Assembly (NCBI RefSeq): GCF_003852235.1
Contig: NZ_CP027732.1
Span: forward strand, 310,001-374,000
From: Pseudomonas sp. R4-35-07
Lineage (GTDB): Bacteria > Pseudomonadota > Gammaproteobacteria > Pseudomonadales > Pseudomonadaceae
Direction: 5' to 3'
Length of the DNA: 64,000 bases
The notes under the pieces were generated by a model. It was not told where the DNA came from and did no database searches. It saw only the letters and a program-made list of their open reading frames with translations. Positions 28,344 through 38,621 of this stretch are shown here, in pieces; the stretch's first letter is position 1, and each line of letters opens with the position of its first letter. The position numbers and the translations under genes are program-made.

Positions 28344-30148
28344 ACACTGCGGTCCTCGGACGGTTGCAGACTGACGCCCGGCGAGCCGGCACGCAATTTC
28401 AAGGTTAACAGCGCGCCGCCTTCCTTGTGGTTGGCGAACAGCAGTTCGCCGCCGAAGGCGCGCATCAGGGTGTCACAGATCGCCAGGCCCAGGCCCAGGC
28501 CCTGGGTGCGCGTCTTGGTGGTGTAGAACGGCTCGCTGGCGCGGCCCAATGCCTCCATGCAAAAGCCCGGGCCATTGTCGCGAATGTACAGGTTGACGCC
28601 CTGGTCAGTGGTTTGGGCACTCAGCCACAGTTTGCGTGGCGGACCTTTTTCGGTAAGGGCGTCCAGGGCATTGGCCAGCAGGTTGCCCAGCACCTGGCGC
28701 AGACGGGTTTCACCGGCTTGTACCCATAAGGTCGCCTCGGGTAAGTCGCGGATCAATTCCACTTCCATCGAGCGCCGCCGTTTGGCCAGCAAAGCCAGGG
28801 CATCATCCAGCGCGGGTTGCAGCGCCACGCTTTCCGGCGCGTGGCGGTCACGGCGGGCGAACGCGCGCAAGTGGGCGATGATCGAGGCCATGCGCCCGGT
28901 CAGTTCGCTGATCAGCTTGAGGTTGCCGCGCGCATCGGCGGTGCGTTCATGGTCGAGCAGGATTTCAGCGTTTTCCGCGTAGCTGCGAATCGCTGCCAGG
29001 GGTTGGTTCAGTTCATGGCTGATACTGGCCGACATGGTGCCCAGCGCCGAGAGTTTACCGGCCTGCACCAGGTCATCCTGGGCACGCACCAGTTCCTGCT
29101 GGGCGTGTTCGCGCTCAAGCACTTCCTGTTTCAGGCGCCGGTTCAAGCCCTCCAGGTCGCTGGTGCGCTCGGCCACGCGCATTTCCAGCTCGCGGCGGGC
29201 CTTGGCTTCGAAGGCGATGCGCTCCAGGTAATGCCGGCGGCGCTGCATCATCAAACCGAGCAGCAGCATCAGCACCAGCAAGGTCGCGCCGCCTACGGCC
29301 ACCACGGTACGCACCGGGCGGTTGATCAAGGATTGGGGGGCGAGGATTTCCACATTCCAGCCGGTCTCGGCGATGGCGGTGGATTGGCGCAGCCAGGCGC
29401 TGCTGCTGAGGTTCAGCGGCTGAGGATCACGGGTGGGATAAGGCTGAATGGCAATAATGGCCTGGCGCTCTGCGGCGGTCAGCGGCCGGGTGGCGCGGAA
29501 CCGCCATTGCGGGCGCGAGGTGAGGATTACCACGCCGTTGTGGTCGGTCACCAGGAGTTGTTCCGGGGTGTTGCCCCACAAGCTCTCGGTGTGGTCCAGG
29601 TCTACCTTGACCACCAGCACGCCGATGATGTTCTCACCATCGCGTACGGCGGCGGCGAAGAAGTAGCCGCGCTTGGCCGAGGTGGTGCCTAGCCCGAAAA
29701 AGCGCCCCAGGCGCCCGGCCATGGCTTCGCTGAAATAGGGGCGAAAGGAAAAGTTGCGCCCGACGAAGCTGTCTTGTTTGTCCCAGTTGGACGCGGCGAG
29801 GGTCTTGCCGGTGGTGTCCATCAGGTACATCACCTCCACCCCGGCCTGGGCGGCCACGTCCTTGAGCAGCGAGTTGGCGTTGACCAAGTTGGTGCTGACG
29901 TGGGGCGCATCCAGTGCGGTGCGCAGGGCCGGCAGGTCACCGAGGATCTGCGGCAGCACTTCATAGCGGTGCAGGGTGCCCAACAGGTTGGCGACGTACA
30001 GGTCGAGGGTCTGGCGGTTCTGCCCGGCCAGCTCGCTGCGGTAGTAGCGCTCGGCCAAGTGCTCCAACGGCCAGAGCAGCGGCGCCAGGCACAGCGCCAA
30101 CAGGGCGAGGCTGCGCCAGCGGGGTCTTCGCGGAAGGGGTGGGGTCAT
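28340..30148 (-). CDS. dctB: DctB, C4-dicarboxylate sensor kinase
   Basis: 602-aa inner-membrane sensor kinase. An N-terminal membrane segment (about 11-28) is followed by a periplasmic sensor domain (about 30-285; GRNFSFRPYFSEAMAGR, RGYFFAAAVRDG), a second membrane segment (VVAVGGATLLVLMLLLGLM), a coiled-coil linker, the H-box MSASISHELNQPLAAIRSYA and the ATPase domain with DNGPGF and GLGLGLAIC. It senses succinate, fumarate or malate and drives DctD. Confidence 0.92.
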   Translation of the reverse strand: MTPPLPRRPRWRSLALLALCLAPLLWPLEHLAERYYRSELAGQNRQTLDLYVANLLGTLHRYEVLPQILGDLPALRTALDAPHVSTNLVNANSLLKDVAAQAGVEVMYLMDTTGKTLAASNWDKQDSFVGRNFSFRPYFSEAMAGRLGRFFGLGTTSAKRGYFFAAAVRDGENIIGVLVVKVDLDHTESLWGNTPEQLLVTDHNGVVILTSRPQWRFRATRPLTAAERQAIIAIQPYPTRDPQPLNLSSSAWLRQSTAIAETGWNVEILAPQSLINRPVRTVVAVGGATLLVLMLLLGLMMQRRRHYLERIAFEAKARRELEMRVAERTSDLEGLNRRLKQEVLEREHAQQELVRAQDDLVQAGKLSALGTMSASISHELNQPLAAIRSYAENAEILLDHERTADARGNLKLISELTGRMASIIAHLRAFARRDRHAPESVALQPALDDALALLAKRRRSMEVELIRDLPEATLWVQAGETRLRQVLGNLLANALDALTEKGPPRKLWLSAQTTDQGVNLYIRDNGPGFCMEALGRASEPFYTTKTRTQGLGLGLAICDTLMRAFGGELLFANHKEGGALLTLKLRAGSPGVSLQPSEDRSV

Positions 30149-30184
30149 GGGAATCGTGCGCCTGTGGGTACAGGCGCATTATGC

Positions 30185-31054
30185 CTAGTGCTGCTCGGCA
30201 AGACACTCGTGCAATGCGTCTCGCCACTGCGGCTGGCTGACCTGCCACTGCTGTTGCAGACGGCTGCAATCCAGGCGCGAGTTCAGCGGGCGTTTAGCGG
30301 GTGTTGGATAGGCGCTGGACGGGATCGCTTCCAGTTCGGCGCAGGCTTTGCCCGCAGCGCGAAGGGCTTGGCCAATGGCCTCGGCAAAGCCGAACCACGA
30401 CGTTTCGCCTTGGGCCGTGAGGTGGTAAACCCCCCAATCCCCGGCGTTACCGGCTTGCCAGCGCTCAATCAACGCACGCGTACTGTTGGCGATGGTCCCG
30501 GCCCAGGTTGGCGCGCCGATCTGGTCGGCGACGATGCGCATCTGCGGCTTCTCCTGCAGCAAGCGCTGCATGGTCAGCAGGAAGTTCTTGCCGTGGCTCG
30601 AATACACCCAGCTGGTGCGCAGAATCAGGTACTCGCCGCCCACGGCTGCAATCGCCTGCTCGCCTGCCAGTTTGCTCTGGCCGTAGACGCCCAGTGGGTT
30701 GGGCGAATCGCTTTCGGTGTACGGGGCCGGTTTGCTGCCGTCGAACACGTAGTCGGTCGAGTAGTGAATCAGCGGAATGCCTAGGGCCTTGGCTTCTTCG
30801 GCGAGGATGCCGGGGGCGATGGCGTTGATGGCGAAGGCTGCTTCCGGCTCGCTTTCGGCCTGATCGACCGCGGTGTGGGCGGCGGCGTTGATGATCAGGC
30901 TTGGGCGGTGGGCGCGCACTTGTTGGCGAATCTGCTCGGCGTGGGCCAGGTCAAGCTGGTCGCGGCCGAGGACGATGAGCTCACCGAGGCCTTGGAGCCG
31001 CTGTTGCAGCTCCTGGGAGACTTGGCCGTGTTGGCCGGTGATCAGTATTTTCAT
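30185..31054 (-). CDS. rmlD: RmlD, dTDP-4-dehydrorhamnose reductase
   Basis: 289-aa SDR-type enzyme, last step of dTDP-L-rhamnose synthesis. Nucleotide-binding motif ITGQHGQVSQEL, active-site region HYSTDYVFDG and the YGQSKLAGE motif (YxxxK). Last gene of the rmlB-A-C-D unit on the minus strand, four-base overlap with rmlC. Confidence 0.93.
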   Translation of the reverse strand: MKILITGQHGQVSQELQQRLQGLGELIVLGRDQLDLAHAEQIRQQVRAHRPSLIINAAAHTAVDQAESEPEAAFAINAIAPGILAEEAKALGIPLIHYSTDYVFDGSKPAPYTESDSPNPLGVYGQSKLAGEQAIAAVGGEYLILRTSWVYSSHGKNFLLTMQRLLQEKPQMRIVADQIGAPTWAGTIANSTRALIERWQAGNAGDWGVYHLTAQGETSWFGFAEAIGQALRAAGKACAELEAIPSSAYPTPAKRPLNSRLDCSRLQQQWQVSQPQWRDALHECLAEQH

Positions 31055-31596
31055 GGGAACAAGTCGGCTTCCATCAGAAGTTTACCGACCTGGTCCTTGG
31101 CAGACAGTCGCGGCGGCTCGGACAGCGCCCAGTCGATAGCCAGCGTCGGGTCATTCCAGAGAATGCTGCGTTCGGCGCTCGGTTGATAGTAGTCGGTGGT
31201 TTTGTATAGAAACTCGGCATAGTCACTCAGCACCACAAACCCATGGGCGAAACCCTCCGGCACCCACAGTTGGCGATGATTCTGCGCGGATAAACGTACG
31301 CTCACCCATTGGCCGAAGTTCGGTGAGCTGCGGCGGATGTCGACGGCAACATCCAGCACTTCACCGTAAGTGACACGTACCAGTTTGCCCTGAGTGTGTT
31401 CAAGCTGATAGTGCAGCCCGCGCAGCACGCCTTTTTGCGAGCGTGAATGGTTGTCCTGCACGAAGTCACGTTTGAGCCCGGTGGCGGCTTCAAAAGCGCG
31501 AGCGTTGAAGCTTTCGTAGAAAAAACCGCGCTCATCACCGAATACTTTTGGCTCGAGAATCAGCACGCCAGGTAACGAGGTTTCAACGACATTCAC
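31051..31596 (-). CDS. rmlC: RmlC, dTDP-4-dehydrorhamnose 3,5-epimerase
   Basis: 181-aa cupin-fold epimerase. Signature segments are [20 protein letters not shown], with the catalytic His in LRGLHYQ, and [14 protein letters not shown]. Overlaps both rml neighbours by four bases. Confidence 0.94.
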   Translation of the reverse strand: MNVVETSLPGVLILEPKVFGDERGFFYESFNARAFEAATGLKRDFVQDNHSRSQKGVLRGLHYQLEHTQGKLVRVTYGEVLDVAVDIRRSSPNFGQWVSVRLSAQNHRQLWVPEGFAHGFVVLSDYAEFLYKTTDYYQPSAERSILWNDPTLAIDWALSEPPRLSAKDQVGKLLMEADLFP

Positions 31597-32468
31597 TTGG
31601 TTTCTCCGGCCAGCGAGTAGAGGTATTGACCGTAACCGGTTTTGCCGAAGTACTTGGCACGTTCCAGCAGATAGTCACGATCAATCCAGCCGTTCTCGTA
31701 GGCGATTTCTTCCAGGCAGGCTACTTTCAGGCCCTGGCGGTGCTCGATGGTCTGCACGTAGGTCGAGGCTTCCAGCAGGCTGTCGTGAGTGCCGGTATCA
31801 AGCCAGGCGAAACCACGACCGAAACGCTCAACGTGCAGATCGCCGCGCTTGAGGTAGGCGTTGTTGACGTCGGTGATCTCCAGCTCGCCGCGTGGCGAAG
31901 GCTGGACGGCCTTGGCGATGTTGATCACGTCGTTGTCGTAGAAATACAGGCCGGTGACGGCATATGGCGACTTGGGCTTGGCAGGTTTTTCTTCGATGGA
32001 CAGGGCGCGGCCTTCCTTGTCGAAGTCGATTACGCCGAAACGCTCTGGGTCTTTGACCCAATAACCAAATACTGTGGCGCCGCTGGTGCGTTCTGCCGCA
32101 GTGCGTAGTTGGTCGCCAAAATGCTGGCCGTGGAAAATGTTATCTCCCAGGATTAGGCAGACAGGGTCATTACCGATGAAGTCTTCACCAATCAGAAATG
32201 CCTGGGCCAGGCCATCCGGTGTGGGTTGCTCGGCATAGCTGAAGTGCACGCCAAACTGGCTGCCATCACCCAACAGGTTGCGATACTGCGGCAAGTCTAC
32301 CGGGGTGGATATGACCAGGATGTCCTTGATGCCCGCCAGCATCAGCACAGAGATCGGATAATAAATCATCGGTTTGTCGTACACCGGCAACAGCTGTTTC
32401 GACACGCCCAGCGTAATGGGATGCAAACGGGTGCCGGAGCCGCCGGCCAATACGATGCCTTTCATCAT
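31593..32468 (-). CDS. rmlA: RmlA, glucose-1-phosphate thymidylyltransferase
   Basis: 291-aa nucleotidyltransferase that makes dTDP-glucose. Signature [16 protein letters not shown], then [14 protein letters not shown] and [10 protein letters not shown]. Overlaps rmlB and rmlC by four bases each. Confidence 0.95.
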   Translation of the reverse strand: MMKGIVLAGGSGTRLHPITLGVSKQLLPVYDKPMIYYPISVLMLAGIKDILVISTPVDLPQYRNLLGDGSQFGVHFSYAEQPTPDGLAQAFLIGEDFIGNDPVCLILGDNIFHGQHFGDQLRTAAERTSGATVFGYWVKDPERFGVIDFDKEGRALSIEEKPAKPKSPYAVTGLYFYDNDVINIAKAVQPSPRGELEITDVNNAYLKRGDLHVERFGRGFAWLDTGTHDSLLEASTYVQTIEHRQGLKVACLEEIAYENGWIDRDYLLERAKYFGKTGYGQYLYSLAGETK

Positions 32469-33547
32469 GCGATCAAATCCTTCAAGTCGGTGTTGCCCAA
32501 TCGTTGGCCTTGATAACTACCGTCCTGGACCCTGCGGCACCATTCCAGATTGTCGAGGTACCACTGCACGGTTTTGCGTAGACCCGTTTCAAAAGTCTCT
32601 TCAGGCGTCCAGCCCAGTTCACGTTCGATCTTGCTCGCATCGATCGCATAACGTTGGTCGTGACCGGGGCGGTCTTTGACGAAGGTAATCAGATCGCTGA
32701 ACTTCTCCACCTCGGCCGGGCGTTGTGGCGCCAGCTCTTCAAGCAGGTTGCAGATGCTGCGTACCACGTCGATGTTCTTTTGCTCGTTGTGCCCACCGAT
32801 GTTGTAGGTCTCGCCAACCACGCCTTTGGTCACGACTGTCAGTAGCGCCCGTGCATGGTCTTCGACATACAGCCAGTCGCGTACCTGCAGCCCATCGCCA
32901 TATACCGGCAGCGGCTTGCCCGCGAGGGCGTTGAGAATCACCAGCGGGATCAACTTCTCGGGGAAATGGAACGGCCCGTAATTGTTGGAGCAGTTGGTCA
33001 ACAGTACCGGCAGGCCATATGTACGCTGCCACGCGCGTACAAGGTGGTCGGACGCCGCCTTGCTGGCTGAATAAGGCGAGCTGGGGGCGTAAGGCGTGAC
33101 CTCGGTAAACAGGTCGTCCACGCCGTGCAGGTCGCCATACACTTCGTCAGTAGAAATGTGATGAAAACGAAACGCACGCCTGGCGGGCTCGTCGAGCTTC
33201 TGCCAATAAGCACGGGCGGCTTCCAGCAGGCTATAGGTGCCAACGATATTGGTCTGGATAAAGTCCGATGGGCCATCGATAGAGCGGTCTACATGGGACT
33301 CGGCCGCCAGGTGCATGATCGCCTGTGGCTCGAAGCGCGCCAGTACGGCGCTGACTGTCGCCTGGTCGACGATATCGGCGTGAACGAACTCATAGCGGCT
33401 ACTGGACGCGACGCTGGTAAGCGACTCCAAGTTGCCGGCGTAGGTGAGTTTGTCCAGGTTGAGCACTTCGTGCTCGGTATGTTGAATCAAGTGCCGGATC
33501 AAGGCAGAGCCGATGAAGCCAGCGCCGCCGGTGATGAGAATACGCAT
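32465..33547 (-). CDS. rmlB: RmlB, dTDP-glucose 4,6-dehydratase
   Basis: 360-aa extended SDR. NAD motif [23 protein letters not shown], the active-site block [11 protein letters not shown] and [12 protein letters not shown]. First gene of the rml operon; the four gene products convert glucose-1-phosphate to dTDP-L-rhamnose for lipopolysaccharide or exopolysaccharide. The operon promoter should lie in 33548-33732, which also holds a 17-base tandem repeat. Confidence 0.95.
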   Translation of the reverse strand: MRILITGGAGFIGSALIRHLIQHTEHEVLNLDKLTYAGNLESLTSVASSSRYEFVHADIVDQATVSAVLARFEPQAIMHLAAESHVDRSIDGPSDFIQTNIVGTYSLLEAARAYWQKLDEPARRAFRFHHISTDEVYGDLHGVDDLFTEVTPYAPSSPYSASKAASDHLVRAWQRTYGLPVLLTNCSNNYGPFHFPEKLIPLVILNALAGKPLPVYGDGLQVRDWLYVEDHARALLTVVTKGVVGETYNIGGHNEQKNIDVVRSICNLLEELAPQRPAEVEKFSDLITFVKDRPGHDQRYAIDASKIERELGWTPEETFETGLRKTVQWYLDNLEWCRRVQDGSYQGQRLGNTDLKDLIA

Positions 33548-33672
33548 ATCGGAGGCCCTTTCCTTAGACGGACATTAAGCGAGTGAAGCATAGCTTGAGT
33601 TGTGTAGCAGGGGTGGCGCAAGCACGGTGTATGTTGGGGGTTGCCTAACCCTTTCATCAATGGCGATATAGG

Positions 33673-33723
33673 CCCTGTCAAAAATAGACACCTGTCAAAA
33701 ACAGACACCTGACAAAACGCAGA
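33673..33723. repeat. 17-base tandem repeat, three copies
   Basis: Two near-identical units, CCTGTCAAAAATAGACA and CCTGTCAAAAACAGACA, then a degenerate CCTGACAAAACGCAGAG. Each complete unit contains TGTC-N7-GACA, a dyad. The array lies in the 185-base region between the divergent rmlB and kinase-aminotransferase genes, ending ten bases before the latter's ATG. It could be an operator array. Confidence 0.7.
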
Positions 33724-33732
33724 GGTTGTCCC

Positions 33733-36639
33733 ATGTTGCTCGCTACCTTGATTCACCGCGCCAGCTTAGCCTGCCCGCAAGCAGGGCCTACCCACGCGGC
33801 GAGGTTGCTTGAGCAGCATTATGGCCTCACGGGCAGATTAACTTCATTGGGTAGCCAGCAAGACCTCAATTACAAAGTTGAAAGCCCCCTGGGCCGCTTC
33901 GTTCTGAAAATCTGCCGGGGTGACTACGCCGCAATCGAGCTACTGGCCCAGCATGCAGCCCTCAACGAGCTGCAGGCCCACGTACAGGTGCGCGTGCCCA
34001 AGGTCATCAAGGCCCTCAATGGCGACGAACTGCTGAGCGTCACCGTCGATGGGCAAACCCTGCACCTGCGGCTACTGGACTACATCGACGGCCAGCCGCT
34101 GACCGATTTGCCTCACCTGGGTCGCGATGTGATCGCAGGGTTCGGCGACCTGTGCGGGCGAATGAGCCTGGCACTGTCAACGTTCACCCATCCCGGCCTG
34201 GATCGCACTCTGCAATGGGACCCACGCCACGCGCAGGAGCTGATTACCCATCTGCTGGCGACCTTGCCCGAGCTTCCCCATCGCACTGCACTGGAGCAAG
34301 TCGCCGGGCGGATCGAAGCGCATATCCGCCCTCTGGCTGCACACCTGCCCTGGCAGGCCGTGCACATGGACATCACCGATGACAATGTGGTTTGGCAGCG
34401 CGATGCGCAGCGGCATTGGCAGGTCCAGGGTGTGATTGATTTCGGCGACCTGGTACACACCTGGCGCATCGCTGACCTGTCGGTGACGTGCGCTGCGCTG
34501 CTGCATCACGCTGAGGGCGACCCGTTTGCCATCCTGCCGGCGATCCAGGCCTGTCACGCGATCACGCCGTTGCAGCATGAAGAGTTGCGCGCGCTGTGGC
34601 CGTTGATCGTCGCCCGCGCGGCGGTGTTGGTGTTGAGCAGTGAGCAGCAGCGACGTCTGGACCCTGATAACGCCTACCTATTGAAGAATGCCGAGCACGA
34701 GTGGGAAATTTTCCATGTCGCCACGTCGGTGCCGTTCGAACTGATGGAAGCGGCGATCCTGAGTAGCGTCGGCGAGGCGTTGCCTGCCTTGGCCAGCCAG
34801 GACTTTGCCCCCTTGCTGCCGGGGCTGGTCGGTCGGGAGTTCGCGCTGATCGACCTGGGCGTGCTCAGCCCGCATTTCGAGGCGGGCAATTGGGAGACGC
34901 CGGGCATGGATCGGCGGCTGCTGAATGAAGCCGCAGCGGTGCATGGGCTGGCAGCCAGCCGTTATGGGCAATATCGCTTGTCGCGCACCCGCCCGGACAG
35001 TGCTGTGGAACCGGACACCTTCGCCCTTCATGTCGAATTAAGCCTGCCCCATGGCACAGTGCTTGAGGCACCTTTCGCCGGGACACTGCGCGAGGGCGCC
35101 GACGGTTTGCTGTGTGTGTACGAAGAGCGCCTGAATCTGCGCGTATGGGGCGTGACAACGCGGCTCAAAGCCGGTGCGCAGGTGGTGAAGGGGCAAATAC
35201 TCGGTGAAGTCCACGGGCCGTTGATCGTGCAGCTGTGTCGTGCCGATCTTGCGCCCCCGCTCTTCTGTGCGCCTTCCCGGGCGTCGGCGTGGCAGGCGCT
35301 GTGCCCGTCACCGGCGGCGCTGCTCGGGCTTGCCTGTGATGCCGAACCGGAGCTGGACCCCGAAGCCCTGCTGGCCCGGCGCGACGCCAGCTTCGCCCGT
35401 TCGCAGAAGCACTATTACGTCGACCCGCCCCGTATCGAGCGGGGCTGGCGCAATCACTTGATCGACATGCAGGGCCGCTCCTACCTGGACATGCTCAACA
35501 ACGTGGCGGTGCTGGGCCACGGCCACCCGCGCATGGCAGCGGTGGCGGCGCGGCAATGGTCACTGCTCAACACTAATTCACGTTTTCACTACGCGGCGAT
35601 CGCCGAGTTTTCCGAACGCCTCCTGGCGCTGGCACCGGCGGGCATGGACCGGGTGTTCCTGGTCAACAGCGGCACCGAGGCCAATGACCTGGCGATCCGC
35701 CTGGCCTGGGCCTACAGCGGCGGGCGCGACATGCTCAGCGTGCTGGAGGCCTATCACGGCTGGTCGGTGGCGGCGGACGCGGTGTCTACCTCGATTGCCG
35801 ACAACCCCCAGGCGTTGAGCAGCCGCCCCGACTGGGTGCACCCGGTGACGGCGCCGAATACCTACCGGGGTGAGTTTCGCGGGCCAGACAGTGCGCCTGA
35901 CTATGTACGAAGCGTGGAGCGTAACCTGGCGAAAATCGCCGCTGGCCAACGCCAACTGGCGGGTTTCATCTGCGAACCGGTGTATGGCAACGCCGGTGGC
36001 ATTTCGTTGCCGCCCGGCTATTTGCAGCAGGTCTATGGGCTGGTCCGCGCCCAGGGCGGTGTATGCATTGCCGATGAGGTGCAGGTAGGTTATGGGCGCA
36101 TGGGGCATTTTTTCTGGGGCTTTGAAGAGCAGGGCGTCGTGCCGGACATCATTACCATGGCCAAGGGGATGGGCAACGGGCAGCCGCTGGGCGCGGTGAT
36201 CACCCGTCGAGAGATTGCCGAAGCCCTGGAGGCCGAGGGCTATTTCTTCTCGTCATCGGGCGGCAGCCCGGTGAGCTGCCGTATCGGCATGGCGGTGCTG
36301 GATGTGATGGAAGAGGAAAAGCTGTGGGAAAACGCCCAGGTAGTGGGCGGGTATTTCAAGACACGCCTGCAAGCGTTGATCGAGCATCACCCGTTAGTCG
36401 GTGCGGTACACGGTTCCGGCTTCTATCTGGGCCTCGAGCTGGTACGTGACCGACAAACCCTGGAACCCGCGACGCAAGAGACTGCGCTGTTATGCGACCG
36501 TCTGCGCGAACTGGGAATCTTCATGCAGCCGACCGGCGACTACCTGAACATCCTCAAGATCAAGCCGCCGATGGTCACGACCCGGCGCAGTGTGGATTTC
36601 TTCGTCGACATGCTATCGAAGGTGCTGGATGAGTTGTAG
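33733..36639 (+). CDS. Kinase-aminotransferase fusion protein
   Basis: 968 aa with three parts. Residues about 20-330 form an APH/choline-kinase-like phosphotransferase (AVHMDITDDNVVW and GVIDFGDLVHTWRIADL, the catalytic and metal loops). Residues about 410-540 form an M23-like barrel segment (LPHGTVLEAPFAGTLREG) lacking clear zinc ligands. Residues about 550-968 form a class-III PLP aminotransferase (NSGTEANDLAIRLAW, ADEVQVGYGRMG, ITMAKGMGNGQPLG with the PLP lysine). By analogy with hydroxylysine kinase and phospho-lyase partners, it may phosphorylate and then eliminate or transaminate an amino compound (inference). Divergent from rmlB. Confidence 0.8.
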   Translation: MLLATLIHRASLACPQAGPTHAARLLEQHYGLTGRLTSLGSQQDLNYKVESPLGRFVLKICRGDYAAIELLAQHAALNELQAHVQVRVPKVIKALNGDELLSVTVDGQTLHLRLLDYIDGQPLTDLPHLGRDVIAGFGDLCGRMSLALSTFTHPGLDRTLQWDPRHAQELITHLLATLPELPHRTALEQVAGRIEAHIRPLAAHLPWQAVHMDITDDNVVWQRDAQRHWQVQGVIDFGDLVHTWRIADLSVTCAALLHHAEGDPFAILPAIQACHAITPLQHEELRALWPLIVARAAVLVLSSEQQRRLDPDNAYLLKNAEHEWEIFHVATSVPFELMEAAILSSVGEALPALASQDFAPLLPGLVGREFALIDLGVLSPHFEAGNWETPGMDRRLLNEAAAVHGLAASRYGQYRLSRTRPDSAVEPDTFALHVELSLPHGTVLEAPFAGTLREGADGLLCVYEERLNLRVWGVTTRLKAGAQVVKGQILGEVHGPLIVQLCRADLAPPLFCAPSRASAWQALCPSPAALLGLACDAEPELDPEALLARRDASFARSQKHYYVDPPRIERGWRNHLIDMQGRSYLDMLNNVAVLGHGHPRMAAVAARQWSLLNTNSRFHYAAIAEFSERLLALAPAGMDRVFLVNSGTEANDLAIRLAWAYSGGRDMLSVLEAYHGWSVAADAVSTSIADNPQALSSRPDWVHPVTAPNTYRGEFRGPDSAPDYVRSVERNLAKIAAGQRQLAGFICEPVYGNAGGISLPPGYLQQVYGLVRAQGGVCIADEVQVGYGRMGHFFWGFEEQGVVPDIITMAKGMGNGQPLGAVITRREIAEALEAEGYFFSSSGGSPVSCRIGMAVLDVMEEEKLWENAQVVGGYFKTRLQALIEHHPLVGAVHGSGFYLGLELVRDRQTLEPATQETALLCDRLRELGIFMQPTGDYLNILKIKPPMVTTRRSVDFFVDMLSKVLDEL

Positions 36640-36760
36640 TAATTCGATTGTTATCGACTAAATTACCTGATCTAGCCTAATTATTATTCCTGCTCACTAT
36701 TAAAGCAGATATTTATCCGTTATAAAGTCGGCTTTCACCCCATTCGGAGTCCTCATCGCC

Positions 36761-37867
36761 ATGACCACCCTGCACAGCACACCTCGCGCCGATGGCTTCC
36801 ATATGCCCGCCGAATGGGCGCCACAGACTCAAACCTGGATGATCTGGCCCGAGCGCCCGGACAACTGGCGGCTCGGCGGCAAACCGGCGCAAGCGGCCCA
36901 CGTGGCGGTGGCCAAGGCCATCGCACGGTTCGAGCCGGTGACCGTTGCGGTTTCCGCCGGCCAGTATGAAAACGCTCGTAGCCGCCTGGATGTGCCGAAT
37001 ATCCGCGTGGTGGAAATGTCCAGCGACGACGCCTGGGTACGGGACACGGGGCCGACTTTCGTGATCAACGACAGCGGTGAAGTACGCGGGGTGAACTGGG
37101 ATTTCAACGCCTGGGGCGGTTTCGATGGCGGCCTGTATGCGCCGTGGAACCGTGACGCACAGGTGGGCGGCAAGATTCTCGAGATCGAGCGCGCGTCGCG
37201 TTATCGCACCGAAGGTTTTGTGCTGGAGGGCGGTTCGATTCACGTCGACGGCGAAGGCACCCTGATCACCACCGAAGAATGCCTGTTGAACCGCAACCGC
37301 AACCCGCACTTGGATCGCGCCGCCATCGAAGCGGTGCTCAGCGCCAACCTGGCTGTGGATAAGGTCATCTGGTTGCCGGATGGCCTGTTCAACGACGAAA
37401 CCGACGGCCATGTGGATAACTTCTGCTGCTATGTGCGCCCAGGTGAAGTGCTGCTGGCCTGGACCGATGACCCGCAAGACCCGAACTACCCGCGCTGCCA
37501 TGCCGCCATGGACGTACTGCAAAGCAGCACCGACGCCCGCGGCCGCTCGTTCACGGTGCATAAGATGCCGATTCCGGGGCCGCTGTATGCCACCGAAGAA
37601 GAATGTGCCGGTGTCGATCCGGTAGACGGCAGCCAGGAACGTAATCCGAGCGTGCGGTTGGCCGGTTCCTACGTCAACTTTCTGATCGTCAACGGCGGCA
37701 TCATCGCGCCGAGTTTCGATGACCCGCTGGACCATCAGGCCAAGCAGATCCTGCAGAACCTGTTTCCACAACACGAAGTGGTGATGGTGCCAGGCCGCGA
37801 ACTGTTACTGGGGGGCGGCAATATTCACTGCCTGACCCAGCAGCAGCCAGCACCGCAGAGAAATTGA
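36761..37867 (+). CDS. aguA: Agmatine deiminase
   Basis: 368 aa, normal for the family. Hydrolyses agmatine to N-carbamoylputrescine and ammonia in arginine-derived putrescine synthesis. Guanidine-binding and catalytic features: [42 protein letters not shown] and the nucleophile Cys357 in [12 protein letters not shown]. The usual aguB partner is not adjacent; the following genes are a small hypothetical and an OprD-type porin. Confidence 0.94.
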   Translation: MTTLHSTPRADGFHMPAEWAPQTQTWMIWPERPDNWRLGGKPAQAAHVAVAKAIARFEPVTVAVSAGQYENARSRLDVPNIRVVEMSSDDAWVRDTGPTFVINDSGEVRGVNWDFNAWGGFDGGLYAPWNRDAQVGGKILEIERASRYRTEGFVLEGGSIHVDGEGTLITTEECLLNRNRNPHLDRAAIEAVLSANLAVDKVIWLPDGLFNDETDGHVDNFCCYVRPGEVLLAWTDDPQDPNYPRCHAAMDVLQSSTDARGRSFTVHKMPIPGPLYATEEECAGVDPVDGSQERNPSVRLAGSYVNFLIVNGGIIAPSFDDPLDHQAKQILQNLFPQHEVVMVPGRELLLGGGNIHCLTQQQPAPQRN

Positions 37868-37927
37868 GTGCAGTTGTAACAGCGCCTTGAGGGCGAGCGA
37901 GCACTGCGCGAGCGCAGTGTTCCAAGC

Positions 37928-37962
37928 AAGCCCGCGACCCAGCACGGTCGCGGGCTTTTTTG
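37928..37962 (+). terminator. aguA terminator
   Basis: AAGCCCGCGACC-CAGCAC-GGTCGCGGGCTTTTTT, a strong stem with T run about 60 bases after the aguA stop. Confidence 0.88.
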
Positions 37963-38044
37963 TGCCTGAGTACCTGTGAATGCGGGAGATTGGCATAGCT
38001 CTTGTATCGGCAAACACACCACAGAGCGCCAAGGTGATGACCGC

Positions 38045-38320
38045 ATGGTTCTGTCACAAACCTTGAGTAAGTTAGCCGCTCACGCAGCAGGAGAGAGCGC
38101 TGAAATGAATGCCGAAATCAACCCGATGTACACGCGCACGTTCCACCCGGTGCGGGTCGACGGCGACGCGATCCACGCGCTGGCGCTCTGGTTGAAGGAA
38201 AACGGCGCGCGCCAGGGCAGGCAACAGCCCGACTTGCGCAGCGTGATGAGTGAACGCTACCCAGCGGGCTTGTTCACGGAGGATGAGGTGCAGGTATTGT
38301 GCGCGCTGGAGCGTAACTGA
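38045..38320 (+). CDS. Small hypothetical protein, 91 aa
   Basis: No family recognised. I chose the ATG at 38045 (MVLSQTLSKLAAHAAGE), preceded by AAGGTGATG, rather than an in-frame ATG at 37976. The protein looks soluble and acidic, with FHPVRVDGDAIHALALWLKE and a C-terminal LFTEDEVQVLCAL helix. It lies between aguA and the porin, with its own start after the aguA terminator. Confidence 0.55.
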   Translation: MVLSQTLSKLAAHAAGESAEMNAEINPMYTRTFHPVRVDGDAIHALALWLKENGARQGRQQPDLRSVMSERYPAGLFTEDEVQVLCALERN

Positions 38321-38335
38321 AAGCGCCGACGAATC

Positions 38336-38358
38336 AATATGGGAGGGGGCAAGCGCTT
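38336..38358. repeat. Partial REP arm
   Basis: CAATATGGGAGGGGGCAAGC resembles one arm of the REPIN family, but the matching inverted arm is missing. It is either a lone REP or the remnant left by a deletion. Confidence 0.5.
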
Positions 38359-38423
38359 TTTTGTAGGAGCGCTATAGGTCTGTGCTTAGAATTATTTAGC
38401 CTAAATACAAGCTGTTCACGAAA

Positions 38424-38540
38424 TTGACACATAGTTCAACGCGCGCATAGGATTGCGTCCAACGCCTGTGGCTAACAGCCATGACTCATCCAATAAGAAA
38501 AGGCCCGCGGCAGTTCAGTCGTCCGCGGGCCTTGTTTTTT
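38424..38540 (+). promoter_or_regulatory. Porin promoter and leader hairpin
   Basis: A TTGACA box (38424-38429) and a TAGGAT box (38448-38453), 18 bases apart, give a plausible sigma-70 promoter. Downstream, AAGGCCCGCGG (38500-38510), a 12-base loop, CCGCGGGCCTT (38523-38533) and a T run to 38540 form a complete intrinsic terminator, about 80 bases before the porin ATG. This suggests premature termination (attenuation) of the porin transcript or a small RNA of about 80 bases. Confidence 0.6.
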
Positions 38541-38621
38541 CTGGAGAAAGTCGACACCAGAAAGCGATACGGGGCCTGGTGTCATAGCGCGTACTCAACC
38601 AGTAATAAGGAATATAAGAAA

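Noticed and set aside
38481..38621. 47-residue N-terminal extension of the porin
   Set aside because: It would translate through a terminator hairpin and hide the signal peptide; the ATG at 38622 has a good ribosome site.
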